Source: Diphasiastrum complanatum (Eukaryota > Streptophyta > Lycopodiopsida > Lycopodiales > Lycopodiaceae). Taken from it: 64,000 nucleotides of DNA. How positions within the stretch are numbered: the first letter of the stretch is position 1; every line of letters starts with the position of its first letter. This document shows, one piece after another, positions 20,863 to 32,153 of the stretch. The translations under genes were made by a program, and so were the position numbers. Where the stretch lies: NCBI GenBank assembly GCA_029204225.1, contig CM055095.1:60714540-60778539 (forward strand), in the 5' to 3' direction. The notes below the pieces were generated by a model, which searched no databases, was not told the DNA's origin, and saw only the letters and a program-made list of their open reading frames with translations.

Positions 20863-22080
20863 AATAAAAATCTGAAAATCATTTGCAAAGTAGTGCAACA
20901 AGCAACACACACATCCCTTTTTCAGTACGAAAATGAACATGGACTAGATTTTATCCTAACTACAAGACTTGTAGTGTTAACTTTCTCTGGATATACAAAT
21001 CTTTCAAAAATTTATAGCACATAGCAACTTTCAATGGTAAAGGTACTAGTTTGCTCAGTTTGAAAATAGGGATGCCAATCCACATTCACAACTACACCAT
21101 CCAACATAAACATGCAGTCCGTGCGTCAATGGATGTTTGATAAATGGTCACAAATTTTTGCTCCTCTAAAAAGTTCATTATACAATCATATTTACATTAG
21201 TGATTCTATTACGTATTAAAAAAAGTGATCTAAATGTTCCTTGCATGATGCCAGGAGGCTAAGGCTAGGTCTGAAGGGCTTGTTGAAAGCTGACAAATTT
21301 CTATACAGGTTGAGTAACTATAATGAATCACAAGACCAAGATACATGAATGGCCTTAAGGTGGAATGGTCTCAATCCAAACCTCGTTCCATATATAGGGT
21401 TTTCTGGACGGATAAGCTGATGGTATGAGACATCAATAATTTTGAAAAGAGAATTCTAGGACTATAAAGATCTGATGATCAATGGTGTGTTTTATTACCT
21501 AGTCATAATATGAAAAAAATAAAACTATTCGATCAAATGTGGGGTATTTTAAAATTTTTTGAGGTTTAATCTAGATCCCAATTGAGTACTAGGGTCAGAG
21601 AGGGGTTGATTGAGTGGAAGAAATTATGCTATGAGAGGAAATTGGATTGGAAAACTGTTGAGAGTGAATTTTATTCATCTCAGATATTTTTTGGATATGC
21701 TATTTACTCATGAGAAATAGAAATTATTTTGTAACTGAGTGACAAGACCTTAGTGAGATATGTGAGTAACATATGTGGGTTCTGGAGGAATCTGCCAGAT
21801 AAATATGTGTTTATGTATTGGGTCATAGTGAGATTAATCACATATGTGCACAATTAATCTTGTACGAATCTACTGTGTATTCCTGGTTACTAGGGTTATT
21901 TAACCTAGTCGGTGAACATAGACATATGATCAAGTATTGTTGACGGATACTTGCAGAGTTAACAAATCTTTGGTGGAAGTTTTATGGATTAACTTATAAA
22001 TGATTTGGGTAAGGATCTAAATGTGGTGTCATACTAGTATAATTGAATTCTTCACCTAAACATTTGAGATTTCTAAATCA
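20863..22080. other. Unassigned stretch sharing short blocks with 48140-48290
   Basis: No gene recognised. About 21585-21672 matches the minus strand of roughly 48190-48280 (GATCAGAGAGGGGTTGATTG-like, AAATTGGATTGGAAA, CTGTTGAGAGTGAAT). About 21983-22018 matches 48140-48175 in direct orientation. These are pieces of a dispersed repeat with no identified coding part. The end near 22040-22080 also resembles 44150-44190. Confidence 0.4.
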
Positions 22081-23672
22081 TTGGACAAGCCAAATACAAG
22101 AAGAGAGCAAGATTAGCTCTACATTGCATAAAGTTAAATGCATGCAATGACCTCTTGAAAGAGGTGTCTTCTTGTACCTCATCCAAAGAGGCTTGGGATT
22201 CATTAAAGAGCATCTATGAATCCAATAATACTTCAAGAATTCTCATGATAAGAAATCAAGTTTTCCAAAGCATGAAAGGAAGTGGAGAGAGTGGACAAGA
22301 GTATGTCCTTAGGATCAAATCTCTTAACAAGGAGTTAAGTGCAATAGGAGAGAAGATCCAAGATCAAGAGCTAGTACAAATCATCTTGAATGGTCTAGGT
22401 GATGAGTTCACCAACTTAGTCCAATCATTTGCCATTCAAGACACCCTTCCATCCATTAAAAAGTTGCACAATGTTCTTGTGGCCGAGGAGAGTAGGCTTC
22501 TACACCTCAAGACAAGAATGGATAGCATGTCACTTAATGGAAGAGAGGAGAAAGCTAACTTTACATCTAAAGGCAAGAGAAGCAACGTCCATTCAAGAAA
22601 AATCAAGGCAAGGAGGCCGAGATGAAGAATGGAGGATCTACTTCCAAAGGCAAGGTGAAGAACAAGGCAAAACTAAAGTGTTTCTTTTGTGGAAAGAAAG
22701 GACACTTTGCCTCAGAATGCTACTTGATGAAGAATCAACAAGCCAATGGAGATCAAGGGAACATTGCTCAAGAGGAAGAAGATGAGGATGGATTCAACAC
22801 ATCCTTAATGGTTGCATCTACACCAACTTCAAGTCAAGACACGTGGTGGATAGATAGTGGGGCTAGTTCCCACATGTCTTTTAACAAGTATTATTTTTCT
22901 ACTCTTATATCTTGTAATGACTCTAAGAAGTCAATATACACTGCTAGTGATCAAGCATGCAAGATAGATGCCATAGGATCTATACCTCTTTGCTTAGGCA
23001 CATCTAAAAGGATAGATCTAGATAATGTTTTGTATGATCCTACCATTTCAAGAAACTTGCTTAGTGTAGGACAATTAATGGACAATGGACTAGATGTACA
23101 TTTCAAAAATGGAGTTTGTTCCATCTTGAAAAATGATAAGTGCATAGCTAGTGGCATTAAGCAAGGTAGACTTTTCAAGTTGGATGCTAATGTTGCAAGT
23201 GAAAGTGTGAACTTGGCTAGGGAGGATCTAACTCAAGTGGAGCTTTGGCATAAGAGATTAGGCCATCCTAATCTTCAATATATGGAGTCAATGGCAAGCA
23301 AGGAACTAGCTCTCGGCCTACCAAGAGCTTTCAAAAAGTGTGGAAAGATGTGTGAGGCATGTGGCCTTGCAAAGTCACACAAATCTTCTTACAAGAGATC
23401 TTCATCAAGATCTCTCTCTCCCTTGGATCTCATACATTCTGATGTACATAGGCTTTCACATGCAAGTACTGGAGGTGCCTTGATGTATGTAACTTTTATA
23501 GATGATTGTACTAGATTCACATGAATTGAGTTACTATCAAAGAAAAGTCTTGTTTATGAAGCTTTCATTAAGTTCAAGTCTCTAGTAGAGAAACAACTTA
23601 GTACTTCCATCAAAGCACTAAGATGTGATAATGGAGGAGAGTACACCTCCAATAAAATGAAAGACTTTTGGA
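22081..23672 (+). pseudogene. Copia gag-protease-integrase remnant
   Basis: Starts inside gag (KYKKRARLALHCIKLN near 22095), continues through SSKEAWDSLKSIYES, and after a frameshift near 22560-22620 reaches the zinc knuckle CFFCGKKGHFASEC (about 22681-22722) and protease WWIDSGASSHMS (about 22846). The pre-integrase zinc domain follows (ELWHKRLGHPN ... CEACGLAKSHK, about 23240-23390), then the start of the core (LIHSDVH, FIDDCTRF, stop at 23522-23524, NGGEYTSNKMKDF to 23672). The reading then breaks at an inversion junction. RT is missing. Confidence 0.9.
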
Positions 23673-24055
23673 TATAGGATCATATATCCTATAGCCCTTG
23701 CTATTTTCTCCATAGCCAACAAAGATCCCTTTGAAGGAGGTAGCATCTTCTTTCTTTCTAGTCTCCAAAGGGATGTGAACATAACAAATACATCCAAAGA
23801 TCTTAAAATCTTTTACATTGGGTTTCTTATCAAACAAGGCTTGATAAGGTGAGATCCCATCTATAGCACTACTAGGAAGTCTATTACACAAGTAATTAGC
23901 ACAGGTTATAGCTTCTCCCCAAAATGAGATGGGAAGTGATGCATCAAGTCTTAAAGACTTTGCACACTCACATAGACTCCTATTTTTCCTCTCGTCCATC
24001 CCATTTTGTTGGGGGGTGTAGGAACAAGTGTATTGCCAGTTAATGTCATTGATAT
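23673..24055 (-). pseudogene. Inverted copia integrase fragment
   Basis: The minus strand encodes the second half of a copia integrase core and the following region: YTCSYTPQQNGMDERKNRS (about 24030), SFWGEAITCANYLCNRLP, then KIFGCICYVHIPLETRKK and FVGYGENSKGYRIYDPI near the left edge. It begins about where the plus-strand fragment ending at 23672 leaves off, so it is probably the missing piece of the same element turned round. One indel precedes the recognisable part. Confidence 0.85.
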
Positions 24056-24061
24056 CACACA

Positions 24062-24285
24062 CTATTGTGTGCGAACTCAACTAAAGGGAGATACTTTTCC
24101 CAATCAGACTGTCGGTGAGAAATGTATGCTCTAAGCATATCCTCCAACATCTGGTTGACTCGTTCTGTCTGCCCATCAGATTCTGGGTGATCCGAAGAAC
24201 TAAGACTAAGGGTTGTTTCAAGTTTTTTAAAAACTGCTTGCCAGAACTTGCCAGTGAACTTGGAGTGATTTCTATGAATGATTGC
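24062..24285 (-). pseudogene. Ty3/gypsy integrase core fragment (chromovirus-like)
   Basis: The minus strand carries about 70 integrase residues: FTGKFWQAVF (about 24260), HPESDGQTERVNQMLEDMLR (about 24190-24130, containing the catalytic Glu) and DWEKYLPLVEFAHN near 24080. This arrangement is typical of Ty3/gypsy chromovirus integrases rather than copia. It abuts the inverted copia piece on one side and unassigned DNA on the other. It is a lone fragment. Confidence 0.85.
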
Positions 24286-24290
24286 TATCT

Positions 24291-24852
24291 AGGATTATTG
24301 TACTTGTTGTTTCAGGTGCAGGCCGTACTGTGGACAGTACTCCACACGTGTGAAGCCTACTTCACTTATTAATGATGTGTTGATCCATTGCTCTTGCTTA
24401 AATCCAAGTGTAGTGAGTCTAGATCAAGATCTAATGTGTAGAACTTGATAGATCCATTGATTAGGCAACCAATAACTCTCTATGATTGTAAAGTACAATC
24501 ATTATTGTCCTAAAAACTATAAAATTTATCAAGATAGATAATATTCTGCAACGATATTCAGTGACTATGTAGGCTTACGTAGAATTAGTTAGTTGGTATT
24601 TTTTGATTATCTAGCTATCAACAATTTCAGCTAAAGTTTGGGCATCCTACTGTTCTGCGGACAACTTCAAGCTTCTATACTCACATTTTTTATTTATCTC
24701 AGTGCACTTTTGTGTCTACATTTTTGGTTCCAGTGCGCATTGCAGTATTTGTTTTCATCTTAAACTCATAGATGGTAATTGACGCACTACCGATCTATCT
24801 CCATCTGCTTATCACTTCTGGTGCTCACCACATTTTTCATCAAAATCCTACA
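24291..24852 (+). repeat. Probable 5' LTR of the copia element at 24866-26903
   Basis: The stretch directly upstream of a primer-binding site, ending CCTACA. It holds a CACGTG core (24345-24350) as other copia LTRs here do, and the CAGTACTCCACACGTGTG neighbourhood. The 5' boundary could not be fixed and no second copy was found for comparison. Confidence 0.4.
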
Positions 24853-24865
24853 TGGTATCAGAGTG
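24853..24865 (+). promoter_or_regulatory. Initiator-Met tRNA primer-binding site
   Basis: TGGTATCAGAGTG, one change from the canonical TGGTATCAGAGCG, placed where the 5' LTR ends and followed by zinc-knuckle and protease sequence of a copia element. Confidence 0.7.
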
Positions 24866-26903
24866 GGTGGCTACTGTAAGAGAACTGGTCATCTCATTAA
24901 GGACTACAGAACACTTAATACAACAATGAAAAGAAGAAGCAGTCCCAACAATAAGAAAATGTTGCCTCACCAGTAACTCGATCTAGCATGAAGAGGAGGA
25001 TGAAACTACCTTTATGACCAGGGTTGAAAATTTTTTGGATATCGACTCTTGGTACTTGGACTCTGGAGGAACTTAGCACATGACCCATCCTCGGGACTGG
25101 TCCCAAAACTACAAACCTTTCACCCATTCTAGAGCTGTGCAGCTTGGAGACAACTCAACACATTCCATTGAAGGCGAAGGGACAGTCAAGGTCGAATTTC
25201 ACAGAGGTATTTTTAAGTTGTTGTCCAATGTCTTTTATATTCCGAACCTTACCAAGAATATGCTTTCTATAAGCAGAATCACTGATTCTGGTCGTAGGGT
25301 CAAATTCGATACAGAGGGCTGCACTATTCTTCACAAGTCTAGGAAAGTCCTAGCTTATGGTAGAAGATGTGGCTAACTGTACAAATTAAGTCACTGTTAT
25401 TCTACTAGTAGTCAAGTTCTTATATCTACTTCTGAATCAAATCATTTGTTGTGGCATTTCAGACTAGGCCATTTAGATTTGAAGAGTATTCAAGAAATGT
25501 CATATCAAAACTTAGTGCAAAATCTTCCCTCTATTAGCAAATCCGACTCTCCATGTGAAAGCTATGTTATCAACAAGCATGCTAGAAGTCCATTTACTTC
25601 AGATTCTGTTCATACTTCTAGAGAGTTGCTAAATCTTGTACATATTGGCCTTTGTGGCCCAATGCAGACTTCTTCCACAAGGGGAGCTTTTTATTTTCTG
25701 ACTTTTCTAGGAAAACTACTACTTATTGTTTGAAGAATAAATCCGATAATTTACTACTTACTTTTTGAAGAATAAATCCGATACTTTTAGATTCTTCAAG
25801 CAGTTCAAGACATCTGTAGATAGACCCAGAGAACAATCAAAGCTATATGTTTTGATGGAGGGGAGAATACATCTCCACCAAGTTCAAGGAATTCTGCAAG
25901 GCCTATGGAATACATCAACAATTCACCACTAGCTACTCTCCTCAGTCCAATGGAGTAGTAGAGAGGAAGTATCGAACACTTATTGAGAGTGCCAAAAGCA
26001 TGATGGCCCATGTTTCTCTTCTAAAGAGATTTTGGGCAGAAGCTGTCACTGCAACTGCCAGGCCCTAAATGGCAAGACACCTCATGAGGTGTAGACTGGA
26101 TCGAAGCCATCACTCAAATATATTCGAGTGTTTTGATGCATTTCCTATGCTTAGATCCCTGACGATCTGAGAAAGTAGCTGAATGACAAAAGCAAAAAAT
26201 CAATTTTCATAGGCTACTCCTCAAATCACAAGGCATAAGGCTCTACAACCCGAAAAATCAGAAGACCTTCACGAGCAGAGATATCATATTCATGGAAGAC
26301 CAATTTTTTGACCATAAGGGAAAAGATCCAGAAAAGTCTGATCCAAGGATCTAAAATCTAAAATTCGATTCAAGGATCGAAAATCCAAGATTCGATCTAA
26401 GGATTGAAAATCATAAAAATCAATACTGACTCTAACAGTAAGTCAGAACCTCAACAACATGATCAAATGATCGAAATACAACCCAAAAGATCAAATCGAT
26501 CCAGACAGCCTCCATCCCGATTCATGGATGATCCGGCTTGCAACTTTGTATAGAAACCAAACACAGTTCATGAGGCAATGACAATACCTGATGTGAAAAG
26601 CTGCCACGGATGCAGAATTTGATTCTCTGATGGAGAATCAAACTTGGACTATAATTGAACTGCCCAAGGATCAAAATTCGATTTCATGCAAGTGGTTATT
26701 TAAAGTGAAGTATGATGTTGATCGATACAAGGCCAGATTGGTAGCCAAAGGCTTCTCCCAGATTCCAGATCTGGATTATTCTGAAACCTTCAATCCTGTG
26801 GTAAAGCATGCTTTAATTTGTTTACTTCTTTCCTATGCAGTTGCAGTTGATCTTGAAGTTCATCAAATGGACGTCTAGACTACCTTTCTCAATGGCACCA
26901 TGC
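24866..26903 (+). pseudogene. Copia pol remnant of a second lineage
   Basis: A different copia lineage from the dominant one. Order: damaged zinc knuckle (CKRTGHLIKDY, about 24870), protease WYLDSGGT, stop, HM (about 25050), pre-integrase domain (LLWHFRLGHLDLKS, 25440), integrase start (HIGLCGPM, 25640) and core (EYISTKFKEFC, YSPQSNGVVERKYRTL, 25860-25980). After a badly degraded region comes the RT N-terminus (CKWLFKVKY, YKARLVAKGFSQ, 26680-26760), ending at TTFLNGTM (26903). Almost all of gag is deleted. Many stops and frameshifts; ends abruptly against the LTR of another element. Confidence 0.85.
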
Positions 26904-27440
26904 TTCCAAAACCAAGATTGGTGTCTCACAATGATTATGGCCAAATGTGGCTCTATATATACAATAAGTGGGAGGTTGTGGTACTAATCATCCCTTTGAT
27001 CCCACATGTGTGAAGTTGCTTTGTCATATGATGATTCATCATGCAAAATTGACACTTGGACAAAACCTTCTATTTTGAGCACTTTTGGTCCATTTTCCTT
27101 CTATATGGAGATCTACTTGAAAATCTTCTAGAAGTCAAAATCCATCTACTTCAGCTTATTCCACACATGTGAGCTGTCCTCTACACATGGGATGTGACAC
27201 CTAACCAAAGGATGTGGCTCATGCAATCAATAGATTGATGCCATGTGTCATATGTCTAGAAAACTAGTTTTTGGCCTTTTTAGCCACTAGAACTTGAATT
27301 AAATCATATGTACAACCTATATGATTATGGTACATGACAAGTACACTATTTTCACACGTGGGAACAGGCTCCACACATGTGTAATCATCCTATATGCAAG
27401 ATTTTTGGCCTCTACCAAGCTTATTTTTGCATTTTTGACA
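26904..27440 (-). repeat. Copia 3' LTR, truncated
   Basis: Minus-oriented copy of the LTR at 32154-32969, beginning (minus strand) TGTCAAAAATGC at 27440 after the polypurine run TTTTTGAGGAG. It lacks the last third of the LTR: at 26903 it joins the RT remnant of another element. It contains a TATA-like TATATATA near 26953 and a CACGTG core at 27355-27360. Confidence 0.85.
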
Positions 27441-27452
27441 CTCCTCAAAAAT

Positions 27453-28434
27453 CTAGCTTGGTATATCTAGCATAGATCTATCTATAACTCCAAGAGCCAA
27501 TCTTAATTTTATAAATGGATCTTTAGGCAATGCCTTGGTGAGTATATCAGCAATGCAATCTGATGATGAGACATGAATAAGCTTGATCTCCTTTGCTTGC
27601 ACTTTCTCCCGCATGAAATGATGTTCAATCTCGATGTGCTTTGTTCGAGCATGGAAGACTGGACTGTTTGCAAGTTGTTGAGCTGCTTGATTATCACAAT
27701 ATATGCATAGAATGTCTTCATCCTTGATCACATGTAGCTCCTCCAAAAGCCTTTTAAGCCAAAGAACCTCCTTTGTTGTTGTTGTCATAGCTTTATATTC
27801 GGATTTTGTTGATGAAAGAGAGATGGTATCTTGCTTTTTGGAAAGCCAAGATATAACTCCTCCACATAAGAATGTAGCAAATGCACTTATGGATCTTCTA
27901 TCCATCTTGTCACCTACAAAACTTGATTCCAAATATGCTCTCAAACAAATATTAGTCCTTTCATAAACTATGCCAAAGTCTTTTGTAGCCGAGATGTACC
28001 TTAACACCCTTGTTGCGCCTTTCCAATGACATATTAATGGACTATACATGTATTGACTCAACTTGCCAACACAAAAACTAAGGTCTGGTCTAGTGATATT
28101 TAAGTATATCAAGGAACCAATAAGCATTCTATAGGTAGTGATGTCCTCAAAGGATGCTTCATCACTTTCCTTAGAAACTTTTACACTTAGTTCCATAGGA
28201 GTTTCAACTCCTTTACAATCAATCATGCCAAATCTTGCTAATATTGATCTAGCATACTTAGATTGACATATGAAGGTAAAATCATTACTTCTAGTGACTT
28301 CTATTCTAAGTATAGCTTTAAGAAGTCCTAGATCTACCATCTTAAATTCATTAGACAAGGAAACTTTTACATTCTTAATGCCATCTAGATCATTTTCTGT
28401 GAGTATAATGTCATCAACATAGATGATGAATTAG
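27453..28434 (-). pseudogene. Copia reverse transcriptase C-terminus and RNase H
   Basis: Begins at the right edge with IYVDDIILTENDL, the catalytic YVDD box of RT, then the connection domain (PMELSVKVSKES, YLNITRPDLSFCVGKLSQYM) and the RNase H part (SLSSTKSEYKAM, LCIYCDNQAAQQLANSP, HARTKHIEIEHHFMREKV, SSDCIADILTKALPKD). The 301-codon stretch 27453-28358 has no stop, so this part is well preserved. The frame ends just before the polypurine tract of the 3' LTR. Confidence 0.92.
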
Positions 28435-30965
28435 TTCAAATCATTTTGAATGGATTAGGAGATGATTATTCCAATCTTGTTCAAACCTTTGCTATTCAAG
28501 ATTCACTTCCTAGTATTGAAAAACTTCAAAGTGTGCTTATTAGTGAGGAGAGTAGAATGCTTCATATCAAAAGTAGGATGAGTTCCTTATTTTTGAATGA
28601 CGGTGATGAAAAAGCTAACTTTTCTTTGAAAGGCAAGAAGAAGAAGTTTCCATCCAAGAAGACTCAAGACATGGAGACGGAGAACAAAGATGGAGCATCA
28701 AGTTCCAAAGGCAAGAGCAAGAAGGACAAGAAGAAGCTAAAGTGTTTCTTTTGTGAAAAAAAGGGACATTTTGCATCCGAGTGCTACAAGAAGAAGAATG
28801 CCCAAGAGAAGGACAATCAAGGCAATCTCGTGCTTGAGGAGGAGGAAGAAGGCAATCTATCTTTGATGGTATCCTCACCACAAACATCTAATCAAGACAC
28901 TTGGTGGATTGATAGTGGGGCAAGCTCTCACATGACTCACCAAAAAGACTACTTTTCTAATCTACTTTCTTACAATGGTTCTAAGAGATTTATCTTCATT
29001 GCAAGTGATCAAGAATGTGAGATTGTAGGTGTTGGATCCATTCCTTTATGTCTAGAATCATCTAAAAAAGTAGATCTAGACAATGTTCTTTATGTACCTT
29101 CACAAAGAACTTGTTGAGTGTAGGACAACTTATGGATAGTGGATTAGATGTGTATTTCAAGCATGGAACATGTTCTATCTTGAAAGATGAAAAATGTATT
29201 GCTAGTGGTTTCAAGCAAGGGAGGTTATTCAAACTGGATGCTACTGTGATGGTTGGAAGTGTGAACATGGCAAGGGAGGAGCTCACTCAAGTGGAATTAT
29301 GGCACAAAAGGTTAGGCCATCCTAACTACAAAGCTATGGAAACCATGGTGACAAAGGAGCTAGCAAGAGGACTTCCCAAAACCATATCCAAGTGTGGCAA
29401 GCTTTGTGAAGCTTGTGGACTCTCCAAATCTCATAAGCTTCCTTCCAAGAGATCTTTGATAAGATCTAACTCTCCTCTTAACCTTATACACTCAGATGTT
29501 CATTTATTTTCACATGAATTAAATGGTGGAGCTCTAATGTATGTCACTTTTATTGATGATAAATCAAGATACTCTTGGGTTTATCTCTTGTCTAAAAAAA
29601 GTGAAGTTTTTGAGTCCTTTGTAAAGTTCAAAACTCTTGTGGAAAAGCAACTTAATACTAGCTTGAAAGTATTAAGAAGTGATAATGGAGGGGAGTACAT
29701 CTCCAATAGGATGAAAGAGTTTTGTGAAACTAATGGCATAAAGAGAGAGTTTACTTGTACATATACTCCACAACAAAATGGAGTAGCTGAGAGAAAGAAT
29801 AGGACACTATGTGAGTGTGCTAAAGCTATGAGATTAGATGCATCTCTTTCTATTTCATTTTGGAGAGAAGCTATTTTATGTGCAAACTTTCTTTGTAATA
29901 GAATGACTAATAGTGCCATTAAAGGACTTACACCTTATGAAGTATTGTTTGGCAAAAAGCCAAATCTTAGTATTGAAAGTTTTTGGATGTACTTGTTATG
30001 TACATATTCCTTTAGAAACAAGGAAAAAGGAAGATGCCACTTCTTTCAAAGGCATCTTTGTTGGTTATAGTGAGAGTAAAAAAGCCTATAGGATATATGA
30101 TCCTATTACAAAAAAAGTTGTTGCTAGTAGAGATGTACTTTTTGATGAATCTCTCCAAGCCAAAGGAAAGGTGACTTCCAGCAACACTCAACTTGTCAAA
30201 GATCATGCTATGGCCGAGGAGGAGCTTCATGAAGATGAAGACCAAGTGGAACCTACTCCAAGTCCAAGGGTGCCAAGAAGATCAACAAGGACAAGGATTG
30301 AGCCATCAAGGCTCACTTATAGTGACAAAGGGGAGCAAAGGGAAGATTCTCAACTACTCAACTCTTATACTTTCACTACTATGCTTGAAGAACCAACTAG
30401 TTTTGAGGAAGCAAATAAGTCTCAATATTGGAGGAAAGCTATGCAAGTAGAGTTTGATGCATTAATGGAAAATCAAACTTGGAAACTTGTTGATTTACCT
30501 TATGGAAAGAAGCCTCTTACTTGTAAATGGATATATAGATTGAAATATAATCAAGATGGTTCCATTCATAAGTACAAAGCTAGACTTGTAGCAAAAGGTT
30601 TTTTGCAAGTCAATGGCATAGATTATGATGAAACCTTTGCACCTGTTGCAAAGCTTGTGACCATTAGATTAATCATATGTCTTGCAACTTCTTTCAAATG
30701 GGAGCTCTTCCAACTTGATGTGACAAATGCTTTCTTGAATGGATTCTTGGAAGAGGAAATCTACATGTGCCAACCCGAGGGCTTCATCAAAGATGGAGAA
30801 GAAGACAAGGTGTGTCTCTTGAAGAAGAGTCTTTATGGACTCAAGCAAGCACCAAGAGCATGGTACTTGCATTCGTATCTTATTTCCATTGGATTTGTTG
30901 TAAGTTCTTATGAACCATCATTGTACTACAAATGTAATGATGGAAAGATCATTATCTTAGATGCT
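28434..30965 (+). pseudogene. Copia gag (second half)-protease-integrase-RT (first half)
   Basis: Opens mid-gag (ELVQIILNGLGDDYSNL), then zinc knuckle CFFCEKKGHFASEC (about 28744-28785), protease WWIDSGASSHMTH (about 28903), pre-integrase ELWHKRLGHPNY (29297), integrase core (IHSDVHLF, FIDDKSRYSW, SDNGGEYISNRMKEF, YTPQQNGVAERKNR) and RT (NQTWKLVDLPYGKKP, YKARLVAKGF, ETFAPVAK, QLDVTNAFLNGFLEEEIYM, SLYGLKQAPRAWY). It stops after DGKIIIL, immediately before the YVDD box. Frameshifts near 29113 and 29985 divide it into three long open frames (28446-29117, 29111-30070, 29913-30968). Relatively young compared with neighbours. Confidence 0.92.
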
Positions 30966-31135
30966 TGATATAAAAAACATAAGACCCCTATATCTAAATA
31001 GATAATCTTAAGCACTTTTTCTCAAAGGCTTGGTGAGTAGATCAGCAATACAAGAGGACGAGTTGACATGCTCCAAATAGCTTTCTCCTCCAATAAGATT
31101 TTCTCTCACAAAATGGTGTGCCACTTCTATCATCT
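30966..31135 (-). pseudogene. Copia RNase H tail fragment
   Basis: The minus strand reads HHFVRENLIGGESYLEHVNS then CIADLLTKPL and a stop, the C-terminal end of a copia RNase H. It is followed by GATATAGGGGTCTTATG, which also occurs at about 1891-1907 inside the LTR at 1783-2729. It looks like filler from another copia element caught at the inversion junction. Confidence 0.7.
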
Positions 31136-31139
31136 ATAG

Positions 31140-31572
31140 AAGACAACTCTTTATTCAAAGATTTGATCCTAAAGACATAATTTTGGGCACTTTCACTACT
31201 TCCTTTCATGCTTTGAAGGATTTGATTCCTAAGCATGAGTATCCTTGAAGTGTTCTTGGATCCATAAATGGCTTATAATGAATCCCATGCCTCTTTGGAT
31301 GTGGTACAAGATGAGATTTCTTTCAAAACTTCATTACTTACATTCATTTTTATGCAGTGTAATGCAACTCTACATCTCTTTTTGTACTTAGCCAATTCAA
31401 CTCCTCCTTGAGGTTCTACTTCCACCTCAAGTACTATGTCATAAAGAACATGAAGTACAAGCAAAGACTCCATTCGAACTATCCAAGTAGCATAATTAGT
31501 GGATGTAAGTCTTTCACTAGCTTCAAGCAAAAAAACCACCCATTGATGCCATTTTTTAATGTGAAAAAGCAC
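31140..31572 (-). pseudogene. Copia gag N-terminal half
   Basis: Gag start region on the minus strand: LLEASERLTSTNYATWIVRM near 31530, YKKRCRVALHCIKMNVSNEV, SSCTTSKEAWDSL, then a stop or indel near 31270 and MLRNQILQSMKGSSESAQN (from 31236) to SLNKELSSID. It resembles the complete gag at 56338-57396. It breaks off about where the inverted plus-strand piece (28434) resumes. Confidence 0.85.
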
Positions 31573-32141
31573 TAGAAACTCTTATGGTTTCTCTAAGAGA
31601 TCTGAACCTAAAGTCTTCTAGAAATTTCGAAAGCTTATAGACTCAATCCTATCACTCATGAACCAATCTAGAATGATGGAAATTTAGATTCTAGCCTCAA
31701 CCTTGAAAAATCAATCCTTAATCTATGATTTTTAGCAATTTCTCTCTTCAACCTCAACATACACTCAAAAAATCAGAGAAGATCAATTAGTGCACCTAAT
31801 TCAAACTTTAATTTTAATTTTTGGCTGATCTAATCCAAGAACTAATCAAGGGATTAGTTTTACTATAGAAAATGCTTGATTTTGCACCAAAAATCACTCA
31901 AATTGGGTATGTGAATCAAATTCTACAAATTTTTGAAATTTCTCAGCCAAAACTGAAGCTGTACGGCCTCAGACATGTGAAAAGGATTCCTACATCCCAC
32001 AACAAGATCTGGACCAAAAATTTTGAGGATAGCTATCAAATCCAACTTGTTACACCAAATTTGACTAGTTTCCAAAAAATTGCTAATTTTGGCTTTGATT
32101 TGGATTAACCCTATCAATTTCAACAAAACCTCTTGTACTAG

Positions 32142-32153
32142 GCTCTGATACCA
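32142..32153 (-). promoter_or_regulatory. Initiator-Met tRNA primer-binding site
   Basis: Perfect TGGTATCAGAGC on the minus strand, directly adjoining the 5' LTR end at 32154. An untranslated leader of about 570 bp (31573-32141) separates it from gag. Confidence 0.9.

Noticed and set aside
21240-21330. Possible KAB1 upstream exon near the duplicate exon
   Set aside because: The short open stretch there does not match exons 1-3 in either orientation.
29581-29919. Minus-strand 112-codon ORF
   Set aside because: Antisense to the copia integrase core.
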